Made by a program: the position numbers and the translations under genes
NCBI GenBank assembly: GCA_021234155.1
Contig: JAJEKV010000017.1
Span: 2,784,885-2,848,884, forward strand
Length of the DNA stretch: 64,000 nt
Origin: Isoetes taiwanensis
Lineage: Eukaryota > Streptophyta > Lycopodiopsida > Isoetales > Isoetaceae
Reading direction: 5' to 3'
Notes under the pieces: generated by a model
Told to the model about the DNA's origin: nothing
Database searches by the model: none
The model's input: only the letters and a program-made list of their open reading frames with translations
Shown: piece by piece, positions 34,101 to 47,029 of the stretch
How positions within the stretch are numbered: the stretch's first letter is position 1
How the letters are laid out: each line of letters starts with the position of its first letter

Positions 34101-36419
34101 GTAGCATAATAACAGGGGGTTTCTTTTGTATTTTTATACTGTTTTTTCCTATGGTTTTGCTATGATTTGGTGAATGTATCTGATGGAGTGTACTAATAAG
34201 TATTTCTAGAGTGCGCATACATGCTGCATTGATTTTTTGCTCTTTTTTAATGGTTAGCACCCATGTATTTGTCGAGATGTACAAGAAAAATATATGTACA
34301 ACCCTCCCTTTGCATGCAGGAGTCGAAAGGGCATATTTTAGGGTTCGAGGCATATGGTCTCTCTTCTGGAATCGACTTCTCTGCTCTCATATTCTGGAGC
34401 AGATACGGCTCCCCAATACCTCCTTTCCGAGCTTCAGGAAGCATTTTTCTCGGATAGACATGGCGGAGTAACAGGGGATAGCATTTTTCTCGGAACAGGG
34501 GATGGGCTCTGGCATAACAGCAGGTAGAGTGTATCTCGCATTATTACTAGCTCGGGGAATCGCCCATCTCATGACCTTTTTAGCCCCTTGCATTTCAAAC
34601 CCCGTCGTTGTATTAGATGTTCATGCAAGCCAAGGACCAAAGATGGTTTTGTATGAAATCGGGGGCTACTTTATCTGGCTCAAAACTGCAGATGTTTACA
34701 GTCCGTTGCAGTTTATGCATCTAAAATGCTTAAAGAACAAAGATATTTTTTCTTTTGGTTTTACACAGAACGCAGAGAAGAGGATTCCGTGGTTGTAATT
34801 GCTTATCCGTTGAAATTGCTTAAAGAAGAAGAACAAAGGTATTTTTATTTTTGGTTTTACAACAGAAGGCAGAGAAGAGGATTTCGTGGTTGTAATTGCT
34901 TATCTATTCTATTCTAGAAGAAGGGTGTTTCCGTTCATTTATTTACATGTAAGAAACGATGAAGCTGATGAAATTATTCAGAGTTGATGTCTAGAGATGC
35001 CAACCTGAAAAGCATTGGAATGTACTCGGATGATAGCTTGGGGTCTGAGCTTTTTGGCAAACCACTTTCGACAACACTTCTCAAGCTCGGCAGATTTTGG
35101 CAGATTCATTTGTTGCTTCAAACGAGGGCATCTTCACATCTGTTGGTTTTGGACAAGGCCGTTCCATAATTTATTTGCAGGTTCAATTTATTTTGCATTG
35201 CATAGGAAACTAAGATTGTTGTTTCTGCAAATCATGTTTCAGAATTATGTAATCATCCACCTTAAAGTTCTACAGATTCTGCAACCTATTTATCTTTCTG
35301 TGGAAGGTCAGACAAGTGCATTTGTTGATCAAAGCCCGTGGGAATACTTTTGCTAGTTATATATGCATATGCTTCAACTTGTGGTGAGCTTTAAAATCTT
35401 TTATGCAGATGCAGATGTAGAGGAAAGAACTCCACATAACCCTCCTCTTAATAAAAAAAGATGTAGTCTAGCATTAACCTTGGATTTGTACCAAAGTGGT
35501 GAAACTGATGTCGAGTCCTTTATCCAGATGTCATGTCCGTTATCCTTTCTGCGCATGACTCCATATGAACAACTCCAACTCCATACGAACATTTTGCGCA
35601 ACGTGGAATGTGGATTATAGAATTTGTTTCTCATTGCAAATATCTTGCGATATTACTTCATATTGGGGATAGTATTCTTAGTGTGGAATGATGCAATCAT
35701 CTTGGTACTTTTGTTACACAATAGTTGCACTTGAAATTTTGATGTTCATACGTTGCAATATGGTATTGAATATGGTGGTTATCCAAGTTTTATGAGGTTT
35801 TAAATATGGCCCAACCACCATCCTTTCCTAATTTGATGCAATTGGAAACCTTAGAAATGTAATTATAGTACAACATTGATATATTCTTATGTCATAACCA
35901 ACACATAACAACCAACACATAACAACCATTAACATTAATTAATATTCTTACGTCTGCTTGTTTTTTTTAGGGCCCGAAGGGCCCAAAATTTTTTTTAGTA
36001 TAATAACCAACACATAACTACCATTGAGACCATTGAATCCAACACATTTAAATTAAAATCCCCTTAAACCCCCTTTGGTTTGGGTGCATATTCACCGCGG
36101 GTGGCGTGGGGCGCCGAGAGCCCTCGTATTTGTATTTTGCACGTACGAAATCAACACCATATAGTATTCCGCTTGAAATCTTATAGTATTTTGTGAATGT
36201 TGTTATACAGTATAGCAAATCTTGTACTTGCATACCCCACAAACGAGGAACTTTACGTACGGTGTAGATTAAGGAATAAGGGGTGAATATGCCTATCCAA
36301 CAGCTCTCGTTGCCCGGAGTCACCCCCTGTGTGAATATGCACCCAAACCAAAGGGGGTTTAAGGGGGATTTTAATTTAAATGTGTTGGATTCAATGGTCT
36401 CAATGGTAGTTATGTGTTG
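34101..36419 (+). mobile_element. Composite hairpin/fold-back element, copy C, inside a transposase gene
   Basis: The 5' end GTAGCATAATAACAGGGGG starts at 34101, exactly where transposase similarity stops. The right end (ATGTGTTGG near 36420) is exactly where it resumes. Inside are an 85-bp imperfect tandem duplication at 34731-34910 (TGCTTAAAGAA to TTGTAATTGCTTATC), no ORF I trust, the hairpin GGGCCCGAAGGGCCC at 35970-35984, an AT tract ending TTAG, and the fold-back unit at 36007-36420. Confidence 0.65.
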
Positions 36420-36420
36420 G
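36007..36420. repeat. Fold-back unit of copy C
   Basis: The left arm from CCAACACATAACTACC at 36007 to GGTGCATATTCAC near 36093 is repeated in reverse complement at about 36333-36420. The loop has the shared core (TGCATACCCCACAAACGAGGA near 36230, CAGCTCTCGTTGCCCGGAGT near 36300). The hairpin lies outside the left arm only. Confidence 0.85.
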
Positions 36421-37195
36421 TTACTGCTATTCTTTGTATTAAAGCCCAATCATGCATGCTTCCAGCCCACCCAATATCATAGTCCCATATCAAGCATCTT
36501 GAATCCACAATGGCCTGCAGAAGTATAGAATGGAACCCTTTCCTATTGAAATAGTCTGCACCATGGTCAACTGAAGCTGTGATAGGAATATGACTGCCAT
36601 CTACTGCCCCAATTACATTTGGAATGCCTTGTTTTGCCTCATATGCAATAGCGAACTCTTTGCACCGCTTTTCATTTGGCCAATGTAATCCACAATGCAA
36701 TTCTCTCATTTTTAGCTTGATAGCTCGACTAAATTCTAAAACACATCTATGCACCGTTGTAGTGCCAACTCCATAAAGTTCTGCTACATAGTCCAATGTA
36801 GATCTAGTAGCTAGGCGTGTCAATGCAATGGCAATCTTTTTTGGCACTTCTATTGCCATACGCATATTGGTATCTCGTTTCAATAGGATAGGGTGCAAAA
36901 TATCGTAAACCCATTGAAAGGTTGCTCTAGAAACCCTCATTCTTTGTCGAAACATTCTATCTGTGTGGCTCAGTGATAGAATGTTCTCGTAGAACCCCTC
37001 GACCCGCTTAAGCACCCAACAAATAGGCTTTGCCCTCTTCATGAAAGGCATATAGCTTACTAATTCAATCACCTGCATACACGCCTTCATATATCTTGTT
37101 GACGGACGTCCATCACTAGGCCTCAACAACTCTAGCATGATGAAATGAAGTGCTTGGCAAATTTGAAGTAGACCCTTCCGCATAGTCAGATCCAT
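36421..37195 (-). pseudogene. Harbinger transposase, N-terminal two thirds
   Basis: I prefer the ATG at 37195 (MDLTMRKGLLQ), because the sequence just upstream looks like an intron acceptor. Landmarks are MFRQRMRVSRATFQWVYDIL, an HTH-like block AIALTRLATRSTLDYVAELY, then GVGTTTVHRCVLEF. Next come IGAVDGSHIPI with the first catalytic Asp and RKGFHSILLQAIVDSRCLIW with the second. GWAGSMHDWALIQRI ends it at the insertion point. It continues at 33581-34100 after the inserted element. By family it is the nuclear DDE nuclease of PIF/Harbinger. If the inserted element is ignored, the two parts are in the same frame, though a few residues of linker may be missing. Confidence 0.85.
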
Positions 37196-37469
37196 GCCGA
37201 AGGATATGACCTGTAAGTGTTGAAGCAAATAAACACATTCAGTGCAAGTAGAGCATCAATAAATAGAGAATGGTAAGTGCATATGGGAATGAAACAAAAC
37301 ATTGTAATAGCATCACTTAGTGGAACACTAATTTTGACAATAAACTAGTACTACATTGGAAACACAACTAGTGAGAATGATTTGACATTTGGAAAACAAT
37401 TGTTACTTCATTAACAAAAGTTGACTATTGGCAAATAGAAGACTAGTTTAACAACTCAAATTGGCAACT

Positions 37470-38450
37470 ACTACAGTTTCTCAAAAAGGTCTTGCAAATT
37501 TTGAGATATTCCCTTCAGCGCATTTAATTTTTCCTTCTCTAGTGCAAGGTTATCTATCCTGGGCCTTTTCACTTATTTCAATCATTCTTTTAATTGTCAA
37601 AGCAACCTCAGATGCTGCATCTTTTTCTTTGGATTTACGTTTTTCTTCTCATCTGGTGTCAACCGCGTACCCCCATCTTCTTTGTCAATGTTTGTCTTAC
37701 TACTCTCCCCACCTTCTGTCTCAACAATGTCAACCTCTTCCGTATTTTCTGCCATGAGTGTATTAGCATCTATGGCGCTATCATGAACATAACAAACAAT
37801 GTGAGCACATTCACTCATGTATTGGTCTATTAAATCAAACTACTTACACTTCTCAGATCTTCCTGCACCTGAGAGATTATTTTGGGCCTTGTCTTGTTAT
37901 AGTCTCCGTAAACTGCTTGCCACTTCTTCTACACCCATCAGCATCTTTGTCCACGTCTGGACATCGTGCCACTAACTGCAAGTACAATTTTTGCCAAATA
38001 TCAAAACCCCGTTTTCCAGCTTTGGTAATGAACTCCTCGTGCATTTCTCCACGTAAATGGATTAGGACAACTACCCAATTGTCTTTCCAGTTTGTGCCTC
38101 TTCCTTTCTGCATATCTCCAGCAGGTGCTTTAGCAGGCTCCTTCACTTTTCTTCCACGAGGTTTTTTCTTTTGACCCAATTCTTGAACAATTTCAGTAAG
38201 GTTTTGGTTTGGCTCGTTTACAATAGGGGAGCTAGCATAAGGGTATACTTGGGGGATAGAGGATCGTCTTGCAACTAGACCACGTGAAAATGCATGAAAT
38301 GTGACAGGATAATTTAGAAGTGGCAGAGCAGGTTGAGAGGAAGGTATTTCTTGCGATTCAGAGTCCTCAAGGCTTTGGGTGTAAGGGTAGGATGAATATC
38401 CTTGAGGCATGTAGGAGTAACCATCAAATCCATCCATGTCAGATATCTGG
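37470..38450 (-). pseudogene. Harbinger MYB/trihelix-like accessory protein, two exons, frameshifted
   Basis: Exon 1 starts about 38437 (MDGFDGYSYMPQG) with a Ser/Pro/Tyr-rich lead. It has a basic RGRKVKEPAK patch and a MYB/trihelix domain: NWKDNWVVVLIHLRGEMHEE, FDIWQKLYLQLVARCPDV, then CRR. A one-base shift near 37910 must be crossed to reach WQAVYGDYNKTRPKIISQV. A donor (AGTGTAAGTAG) follows near 37845. The continuation at 37818-37470 is an acidic stretch and a Lys-rich coiled coil (LEKEKLNAL) broken by further shifts. In PIF/Harbinger elements this protein binds the ends and imports the transposase. It lies upstream of the transposase on the same strand. Confidence 0.75.
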
Positions 38451-38954
38451 AAATCTAAAATGGCAAATAAAGATAAGATAAGATGAATAATAAGTTCAAA
38501 GTTAAAGTGCAAAAAAGAAAAAAGAAAAAAGCAATGATCACATCATTTACAAAAAGATGTCTAGTAATAAGATAAAAGAAATGCAAAATACCAATATAAA
38601 CAAGGTGCTATGCACGGAGGGTTGCCCTTCATGACCGAAGGGTATACTTGAAAGTTATATTTTTACAATCAATCAAAATTGCTATTTCAAAGCAATAGAG
38701 TACTTGATACCATGACTTTATGAGGATTGGCCTGAAGAGATCTTTGGTGCTCGGCATGGAACAAGGATGGCAGAAGCATAAGGACAAGTGTAATAGAGGA
38801 AAGAATGGAAATACATGTTTTGTCAGCATAGAAAAGAGAGAACTCCTCGAAGACATCTGATCAATTTTTTGTCACAGAGGGCTTCAAACAACTGAGGAGC
38901 AGGTTTTGTAGAGGAATAAAGCATTGACACATAGCCTAACTCTAAACCTCGCAA

Positions 38955-41395
38955 GAGAATGAGAATGAGAATGAGAATGAGAATGAGAATGAGAATGAGA
39001 ATGATTTTTTATCGTCCACTGAGGCCAATCGGCCTATGGGACCCATAAGGAGCTCCGCAAACTTATTACTGTCCGGGTTAAAAAACCCCCGCCCCGAAGG
39101 GTTTTCGAGGGAAAAACCGTGGTAGTAATAAGAATGCTGCAAACTGTACAAGTATACATCAATGTTTATATACATGTCAAGCGTGTGCCCGAGGACATAG
39201 CTGATCTCGCATGTCCATAACCTCCTGAAGATATGATCCCAGCACCCGTACGGATGCTGTGCTCAATGTCACATGTAACGGCTGGCCAGGCCTGACCAAC
39301 TCAGCATATCGTGTCCGAATTTGATCATATGCTGGGCAACTTTGAAGGGTATGAGATTCATCCTCAATGACTCCCATTTGGCAGCATTGAGCACGTCCCG
39401 CGTGGCTCACCAATCCATCTGCCTGTCTCAATTCGAAGATGATGTGCCCCTGTGCGAATGGAGGCAATGAGTCTGCGCCTTTTCATGGGCAAGTGGGTAC
39501 GCAGGTAGCATTGCGGGCCTCGTTCCAATGTGGGATTTATGTGGCGCTGGTAGTGTGCTGTCTTGACCTGTTCAAGGGCATTGGCATTCCAAAGCTTGCT
39601 GAGGAAGCAATCGTCAAGATATTGCCTCAAGCTATGGCGATCTGCCTCTGTTTGCACATGTATGCACCTGTGCTCCTGCACATTCCATCTAGCCAACCAT
39701 TGAGCTCTCTTTTCCCTCCAGCAGACCTTGAGGCGTTGCGGCTCCATTGCCATGATATAAGCTAGTTTAGGGAGATGAGCATCGTCCATATTGACCACCT
39801 TCTGAAAATAGACAATGTGGCGATCAAGGGCCGCCCTCTGAAGAGGCAAGAATCACGCTCTCTTGGTAGAATTTGATATGGGACTGTGGACTTCACCCCT
39901 AGTGCTCGTACTAAGAAGGCTTTTTGGACCTGCTCCAAGTCATTCCAAGTAGCAAGTGATACTACTGGGCCCCATACTTCCACCCCGTATAAAAAGACAG
40001 GCTCCACTAAGACCTTGAATAGGCGTGACTGATGGGCCCAATCATACAACTCCGCTCTATGACTATTGTTTTGCATTGCATATAGTGCCTTCCAGCCTGC
40101 CGTCACTCGTAGCAGTATGGATATGTCCCAGTGCATAGTAGAAGGAAACTCCACTCCCAAATATTTGTATGTGGATGCAACTTCCACATTTTGGCCTCGA
40201 TGGCGAAGGAGGGACCCTCCGTGGCGTGAAGATGATATGAAAACCACCTTAGTCTTGGCAAGGTTGACGCATATCAGTCGCTTGGCAGAATGTGTCCAGG
40301 GCATCGAGATGTCGTTGCATGTCTGCTGGTGTGTAAGCTAGGAGGTCCACATCATCAGCATATATTAACTGTCTGATGATCTGATAGAGAAGGTGAGCTC
40401 CATCGCCCCCATTATCAGCAAGCCAGCTCTTCAATTGATCAATGTAAAGCCCAAACAATGTTGGGGAGAGAGGGCAACCCCGACGAACCCCCGACATCGC
40501 TATCAAATGGTTGGCTTGTACTGCGCAACCCGACCCGAGCATCTTTCGGTATAGCACGGCCTGCTTTGCGTTACGCAAATCTCTGAAACCCCGGTACCAA
40601 GTTGCGGTCTTGCCCATAGTTTTTCCCGAGCCGCGATGTCAAACGCCTTAAAAAATCCACAAAGCAACAATATAGATCCCCGGCGGCGGTTCTGGCTGTC
40701 TTCAATCGAAGTTCGCGAACGTGAAGATGTGGTCAATGGTTGAGTGCCGTGCGAATCCTCGCCTGGGTGAGGGCCCGCACCTCTTTGCCTCTCACCCACC
40801 CGTCAAGCTAACCGCTTTCGAGAAATCCCGGCAAGCAATTTTGCAAACATCGAACTGACCATGATTGTTCGATAATTGGTTTGGCGATGTGGGTCACCGC
40901 CTTATATATGGGAACAACTCTGCTATTGGTCCACTGCAATGGAAACCGTAATGCCTTGTTGAACAAAGGCGGTCGAGATGGTATTATAGGCGGCCCGCCC
41001 ACTTAAGCAATTACGCTGCGTACCATCCAAGTCACGGGGCTTTCCCATTGGCAAGGCAGCCGCAAGCCTTGTTCCACGTCCGAATCTGTGATTTCCGACC
41101 GGGCCTTCTTGCAAGGGTAATCTTTGCATGTGCACCACGAGGGTCGTATAGGCTGTTTTGCAAGTATTGTCTCCACCGCCTTTCGGGAGTGATATTCCCC
41201 GTGGGTTGTCGCGGCTTTCTAAGAACCCTTCGCCCGAAGGTCACGGGATGACGTTCGGGAGGTAAAACATTTCCCTTTGATGCTTGTTGCAATGTACACG
41301 GCTTTCTTAGCTTTAAGGAAGATTCTGGTCTTGTCGATTTGCATGTGGGCGTAAAGCAGGGTCTGTGACTTGGCGGAGCCAGTAAAACCCAATTA
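38955..41395 (-). mobile_element. LINE family A, copy 2 (5'-truncated)
   Basis: The 3' tail is eight GAGAAT hexamers (38955-39002, plus strand). The UTR block shared with copy 1 follows to about 39170. Coding blocks on the minus strand are the C-terminal region (EDESHTLQSCPAYDQIRTRY, 39300-39370), VFLYGVEVWGPVVSL (39980), YKYLGVEF (40160), QLIYADDVDLL (40350, intact YADD) and GCPLSPTLFGLYIDQL (40450). The EN-RT linker is near 41380. It stops at about 41395, with no endonuclease. Frameshifts remain between blocks. Confidence 0.85.
40249..40617 (-). pseudogene. LINE A copy 2 reverse transcriptase core
   Basis: This open stretch holds the finger and palm of the RT: VRRGCPLSPTLFGLYIDQL, then QLIYADDVDLLAYTPADMQ with both catalytic aspartates. 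The neighbouring blocks (39762-40304 and 40503-40799) are in other frames, so the full ORF2 is broken even though the catalytic box is intact. Confidence 0.75.
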
Positions 41396-41462
41396 TTGCG
41401 GACTCAAAATGCAAGATCTGGGGCAATCTACGTTTCAATAATCCCGTCTCCCTCCCTCCCTC

Positions 41463-41888
41463 CCTCTCTCTCTCCCCTCAAGAAAATGTTGTATAGCTCC
41501 CTTGTGCAATCTGTTGTGCTATATGAATGTGAAGTTTGGGGGCCTGGGCTTTCATTGGAGATGTGGAAAAATGTTGAGAAGATTCAAAAGAAGTTTTTCC
41601 ATACAGAACTAGGCACAAAAATGCAAACGCCTTATGATATGTTACTGGCCAAATGTGGGATGCTTCCCTTGGAGGTAGAAGCATTGCTTAAAACATTGTT
41701 GTACATATGCAAAGTGCAATTTGAGATGGAAGTTGACAGTTGCCACGCTTAGCATTGCAGGCAAATAAAGAGAAAGGGTGGTATGTTGACATAATAGTTT
41801 AGATGCGCAAGTGGGGTTTGGATATAAATGCGCTCAGCAGCAACAGATGTAGGCTTAGAGAATGGGTTAGGGAGCACGGCATCATATT
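41463..41888 (+). pseudogene. LINE B copy 2, first part
   Basis: From 41485, MLYSSLVQSVVLYECEVWG, then a QKKFFHTELGTKMQTPYDML block, match LINE B copy 3 at 50770-50930. After a stop, the line continues as GWYVDIIV and MRKWGLDINAL to REHGIIF at 41888. There the composite element D begins. The LINE resumes at 49376. The CT-rich start (41450-41480) resembles the microsatellite context of copy 3. Confidence 0.8.
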
Positions 41889-42889
41889 CACACTAACATA
41901 ACAACCAACATAACCACTATTAACAACCAACATAACCACTATTAACATTAATTAGCATAAACCATTACATTCAACATGTTTTAATTAAAATTCCCCTAAA
42001 ACCCCCTTTGGTTTGGGTGCATATTCATCTTGGCGGATGACTTCGGGCATCGAGAGCTGTTGGATAGGCATATGCACTCTTTATTCCTTGTTCTACACCG
42101 TACATAAAGTTCCTCGTTTGTGGGGTATGCATGTATAAAATTTGGTATACTATATAAGAAGATTTGCAACATACTATAAGATTTGAGGTAACTCATTTTG
42201 TACAGGCGAAACATAATTTTAAGGGCTCTCGCTGCCCTACGTCACCCCCCGTGTGAATATGCACCCAAATCAAAGGGGGTTTTAGGGGGGTTTTAATTAA
42301 AACATGTTGAATGTAATGGTTTATGTAAATCAACTCTTTTAATTTGGGATTTCCCGGTTAGGAAGAAAAAGTTTTGGAATTCTTTTTAAATTATTTGGCT
42401 AAGGTTTTGATGATATTGGATTCCCGGCAAATTTTCCGACTATCCAAAAATCAGACATTTTCTTTGTTTGAGTTTTGGGCCCATTGTCTTTTTCGTATTC
42501 CTATTCTTTTTGGGTCAGAATACCTACAGTAATATGCCTTATAATTAACATCTGGAGATGGTGATGGTGGTCAGGTTCATGCATTTGTATATACTAGGAC
42601 TTGCTCTTGCTTTTTTACAAGGAATGCTCTTTGCAACAACTGCATGCTGAATGATGCTGAAAGCTCTTGCATGATTTTTTCTATATTCTCTCAAGAAGGA
42701 ATCTAATCTCTTTGAATCTTTTGTCTTGCAGAGATTTCCATATTCCATTTACAGTTGGGGTTCATTCTTAGGATGCAAACATTGCTGGAATATGATAGGA
42801 AACTAACAGATCTCATCTATAATTACATCTCTCTTCAGGCGAATTATCTATTGCTTTAGGAGTCTCTTCATTCTTCTACTGTGAATGAT

Positions 42890-43413
42890 GCTTTGCCAAG
42901 GTTTGTGGTTGTTCATTTAAGCTGGTGTGAGGTTTTGTTTTTGAATAAAATTGTGCTAGCAAATGGCAGCAATTTGAATTTGCATTGTAAGAGAAAACAT
43001 TTTGCCTGTACAAATCTATTGTTCTATCAGGTTATCATGCTTTTAGCATATTTTATCTACAATACTCTATAGGGAATGGAACTCTGCTACAAACTGGTTA
43101 TTCTCCTTAAATATTGTTTATGTGTTTGGCCCTTTAGAGATGTTAATTTGTGCTCCACGATGCATGTAATTTTACATCTTGAAATGTTCTCAAATAGGGC
43201 AGAGTGTTTTGGCTCTCATATTTTGTAGCCCATAATTTTCTAGAACCCATCTGGAGAGTGTAGACTGGAATAAACTCTTGACTCATAGGAAGCATACGAA
43301 CCTTCTATTTCTGAAGCTTTCAAATAGATTCCAGGTGGCATTTTTAGAGCTTTAATGCCACGTTATGTTTCAACATGGATTGAGGTGGCTCTAATGCACT
43401 TATCCTTATTTTA
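42890..43413 (+). repeat. Direct repeat inside the Helitron, first copy (partner 43999-44513)
   Basis: About 520 bp, from GCTTTGCCAAGGTTTGTGG to a GATTGAGGTGGCTCTAA end, recur at 43999-44513 in the same orientation with roughly one difference per 12-15 bases by eye plus small deletions. No long ORF is conserved between the two copies. This suggests a duplication inside the Helitron, older than some of its other sequence. Confidence 0.85.
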
Positions 43414-43998
43414 AATGATTCTTTAATGAGCATCTACCCCCTATATGGTTTAGTGAAGTTTTTACATGGTTGTATTTTACATGTTTCAGAACTACAACAA
43501 TGTTGTTATGCCCCGTGTGAAAGGATGAAGTTGCAAAAGCAAGCTCCAGACTGCAGGCCATTATGTAGAGGTTGCTGCCATGAACAAGTAGAATAAGAAA
43601 GGGTTGCAGGACAATTAACACAATTTCTTTTGTGCTTAAGCATGGTCCTAGAGTAGTCTATTGATTTCCAATTTTTTGTTGCACATGTTATGCTGGCTTC
43701 AACTAGAACTGGACAAAATATTAGTGACCTTTTCTTACATGATGATTTTTGCTAGGTTCAGATAATCAGAAGCACATGCTTTATAAAATTCTTGGCATTG
43801 GAGGGAAAGCCAGAAGACTTAGACTGCTATGAGAGGCGATGAAATGTAGAAATTTGATTTTGGCACATTTGATGATTTCTTATATCGACTTGATTAGTGA
43901 GATCACATGAGGCATTTGTGCCAAAGTTCCATGTTTGAACGAACATTTTTTCCGTTTCTTATATGTTGTCCAATCAGGAGCTTTCTTGCAACTAACTA

Positions 43999-44513
43999 GC
44001 TTTGCCGTGGTTTGTGGTTTTTCATTCAAGCTAGTGGAGAGGTTTTGTTTTTGCATAAAAATGTGCTAGCAAATCGCAGTAATTTGAATTTGCATTGCAA
44101 AAGAAAAAGTTTTGCCTGTACAAATCTATTGTTCTATCAGGTTATCATGCTTTTAATCTACAATACTCTATAGGGAATGGAACTCTGCTACAAATTGGTC
44201 AGTCTCCTTAAACATTGTTTATGTGTTTGGCCCTTTAGAGATGTTAATTTGTGCTCCACAATGCATATAATTTTACATCTTGAAATGTCTTCAAATAGGG
44301 CATAGTTTTGGCTCTCATATTTCGTAGCCCATAATTTTCTAGAACCCATCTGGAGAGTGTAGACTGGAATAAACTCTTGACTTATAGGAAGCATACAAAC
44401 CTTCTATTTCTGAAGCTTTCAAATAGATTCCAAGTGGCATTTTTAGAGCTTTAATGCCACCTTATGTTTCAACTTGGATTGAGGTAGCTCTAAATGCGTT
44501 TATTCTTATCTTA
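43999..44513 (+). repeat. Direct repeat inside the Helitron, second copy
   Basis: This is the partner of 42890-43413. Shared blocks include GTGCTAGCAAAT, ATCTATTGTTCTATCAGG, GGGAATGGAACTCTGCTAC and CCATCTGGAGAGTGTAGAC. The spacing between copies is about 585 bp. Confidence 0.85.
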
Positions 44514-45499
44514 ATAGAGCTTTCCATCTCAATTCTTCCAATAGTATAAATTCATCGTATTTAAAATTCCATACGGTGCAAAGGCATTCTATGTGTTTAG
44601 ACCCTTCTTCGTATTTGCAAATCCATTAGCATAAACGCATATCATGGATTACCGTAGTTAAAATTCCATAAAGTTCCAAGGTAAGACTCTGTTCTTCATA
44701 TATGTTAATCCATCAATTAGCATATATGAAACATCTTGCATAGCAAATTAGGTTGCAGTCCGAACATGTCCATATCGGAGTATGATGCACCTATTTCAAT
44801 AAAGTGTAATTTGATGGATGTGATTGCTCTAGAATCAATCATATTATGCATATAAGTCTTGCAACATACATTCCTCAAAACTGGCTGAATCGGGAACAAT
44901 GATTTAAGATCCATGATTTGTATTTGTTCGAGGGTTATTTGTTTTTATATTTGATCACCCAGGCACGTTTTACATCCTATTTTTTGCATGAAGATAAGCC
45001 ATGTAACAACCCTTCATGGACATGTTGTAGGCTGATTGGCAGGATATAGGCTCTATACGAGATGTAGGTCGCACATATTTGCAAACTTTTGTTTGCAAGA
45101 TGCTTCACTTTGGAGGCCGCATCTTACCACTGTCATTGTGATCAGCCAGGTAAGAGTTTTGCAAGCATTTGAGTACTTATTATATTGTGTGCAAAAGTGC
45201 TATAAAGAAAGCGTTGTTTTGTTTATGGCTTGCTTGGTAGGCATTTATATGTAGCATTCCCATGTGCTTCAAACTAAACTAGAGGCACGTCTCAACACCT
45301 ACTAGATATTTAGAATGGATACACTGTATATTTAAAATCGACTGTAGTTGTATCTAATTTGTTGAGCTGAGTTTCAATTCCTTTTGTACTATTTTTTGGA
45401 GCACAATTTGGCCCAGAATTGTCAGTTTAACCATTGTCTCCGTTAACTGATAGTTTCTTCCTTGCATTTGCAGATTTTCTTTCAACGATGTTCTCGGAC

Positions 45500-45940
45500 A
45501 AGTATGTAGGCCTGAAGCATAAGAGATAGATCCAACAATTTAAGCATGCGTTTATTTGTCGAGTATGTGGGCTTGAAGCATAAGTGATAGATTCAACAAT
45601 TGAAGCATATGTTTATTTTCTTCTTTGCTTTTGTCCATGTTGCACTTTTGTCTAGCCGAATACTATTAGATTGACGCCGCATCAAGGGTGGTTTGCATGC
45701 TTCAAGGCTATGCATTAATCTTGGCATATGTCACAAGGCTCTGGGGGTCCGTCATATGTCCTCATGGACGCCGCCAATGTGGCATGACGTAAAAATACTA
45801 TCTATCTATCTATCTATCTTAAGGATTGCACTTGCTTCTCCATTAACTCTTCTTTTGTATTGAAACTTTATGTTTGGAGAGTTCAATGCACTAGCTTTTC
45901 TATAGGAATTACGATCATTATATATATATATATATATATT
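45500..45940. repeat. Short duplications and microsatellites in the Helitron
   Basis: A 57-bp near-duplicate (GTATGTAGGCCTGAAGCATAA and the following sequence) lies at 45502-45615. An ATCT tetramer run is at 45801-45822 and a TA dinucleotide run at 45921-45940. There are no genes. Confidence 0.7.
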
Positions 45941-47029
45941 GACTTGGGTGAATCATGAGTTTGTATATACTTCATTTCAGAGGCACAATCTTAAAGCTAG
46001 CTTTGTTTGTTTTGCCAAATGCACAGGCAAATAAAAATGTGTCTTTTGGACAACAAAACAAAGATTCACTCACAGATTTTGGTTGTAGCCCTTCACTTTA
46101 CATCCCAAGACCAGTATGCAAGCCTTGGCATGAATATCATTTGCAGTTAAAACTTAGGTTCGAGCAATGAAGTTGACGAAGGAATATTATTTGCAGTTAA
46201 AACTTAGGTTCGAGCAATGAAGTTGACAATGAAGTTGCGATGAAGTTGACAAGTCACAGGATTATCGAAGATTGGTTGTGAGGTCAACATTGTGAAGTTG
46301 ATGATTAGGATTATGGTTCATATATAGCGAATAGAATAGATAAAATGGCATTTTGTTCATCGAATTGAAAGTGCCACTTATTTATGGTTAATATAGCTAA
46401 TAGAAATAATAAAATGCCATTTTCTTTATGGAATAGAAAGTAGCACTTATCAATGACTACGAGCTACATGCGTTACGTCACAAACAAGGGGGATAGATTG
46501 TTAATTTCATAAGTCTGTCCTTCGTTAAATAATTTAAAGAGAATTCCAAAAAGTTTTTCTTCCTTACTCGAAAAAGGGTTGATTACATATTCTTAGCTTT
46601 TGATTCATGCATATAGGTCACATTTGAGGTTCTTAAATGCTATCTTGATATGGTTATTTCCAGTATGGTAGTGAAAAAGAAAGCACCGACTTGAAATTTA
46701 AAGTTCCCTACATATAGTGCAACCTTTCTCATAGATGCTTACTACATGTCAGAATTTGAGATGCTTGAATGTTTTACTACTAGAGAGGAGAGTTGTTAGT
46801 CATTACATTTCCTTTTTTTTTTTTTATTAAACATGCCTTCTGTTATATCTAGATGCATGTGCATGCCCACCATTACTAGTTAAATATGTATCAACATGAC
46901 CAACCAAACCAACAATCACACAACCACCCTTTCAAATTGTAATAAAGCTCGGCAACGCCGAGCACCATAACTAGTTAATGTTAATAGTGGTTATGTTGGT
47001 TGTTATATTAGAAAATTTTTTGGGCCCGA

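Larger units (their letters stand above)
42330..46974 (+). mobile_element. Non-autonomous Helitron, 4.6 kb
   Basis: The 5' end is TCAACTCTTTTAATTTGGG at 42330, preceded by A. The 3' end has the hairpin GCTCGGC-AAC-GCCGAGC (46947-46963), a 7-nt spacer and CTAG at 46971-46974, followed by T. The target is the right arm of the fold-back: the arm breaks at 42329 and continues at 46975 with TTAATGTTAATAGTGG. This matches the opposite arm (41930-41955) without a target duplication, as expected for A|T Helitron insertion. No Rep/helicase is encoded. I cannot identify any captured gene. Confidence 0.8.
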
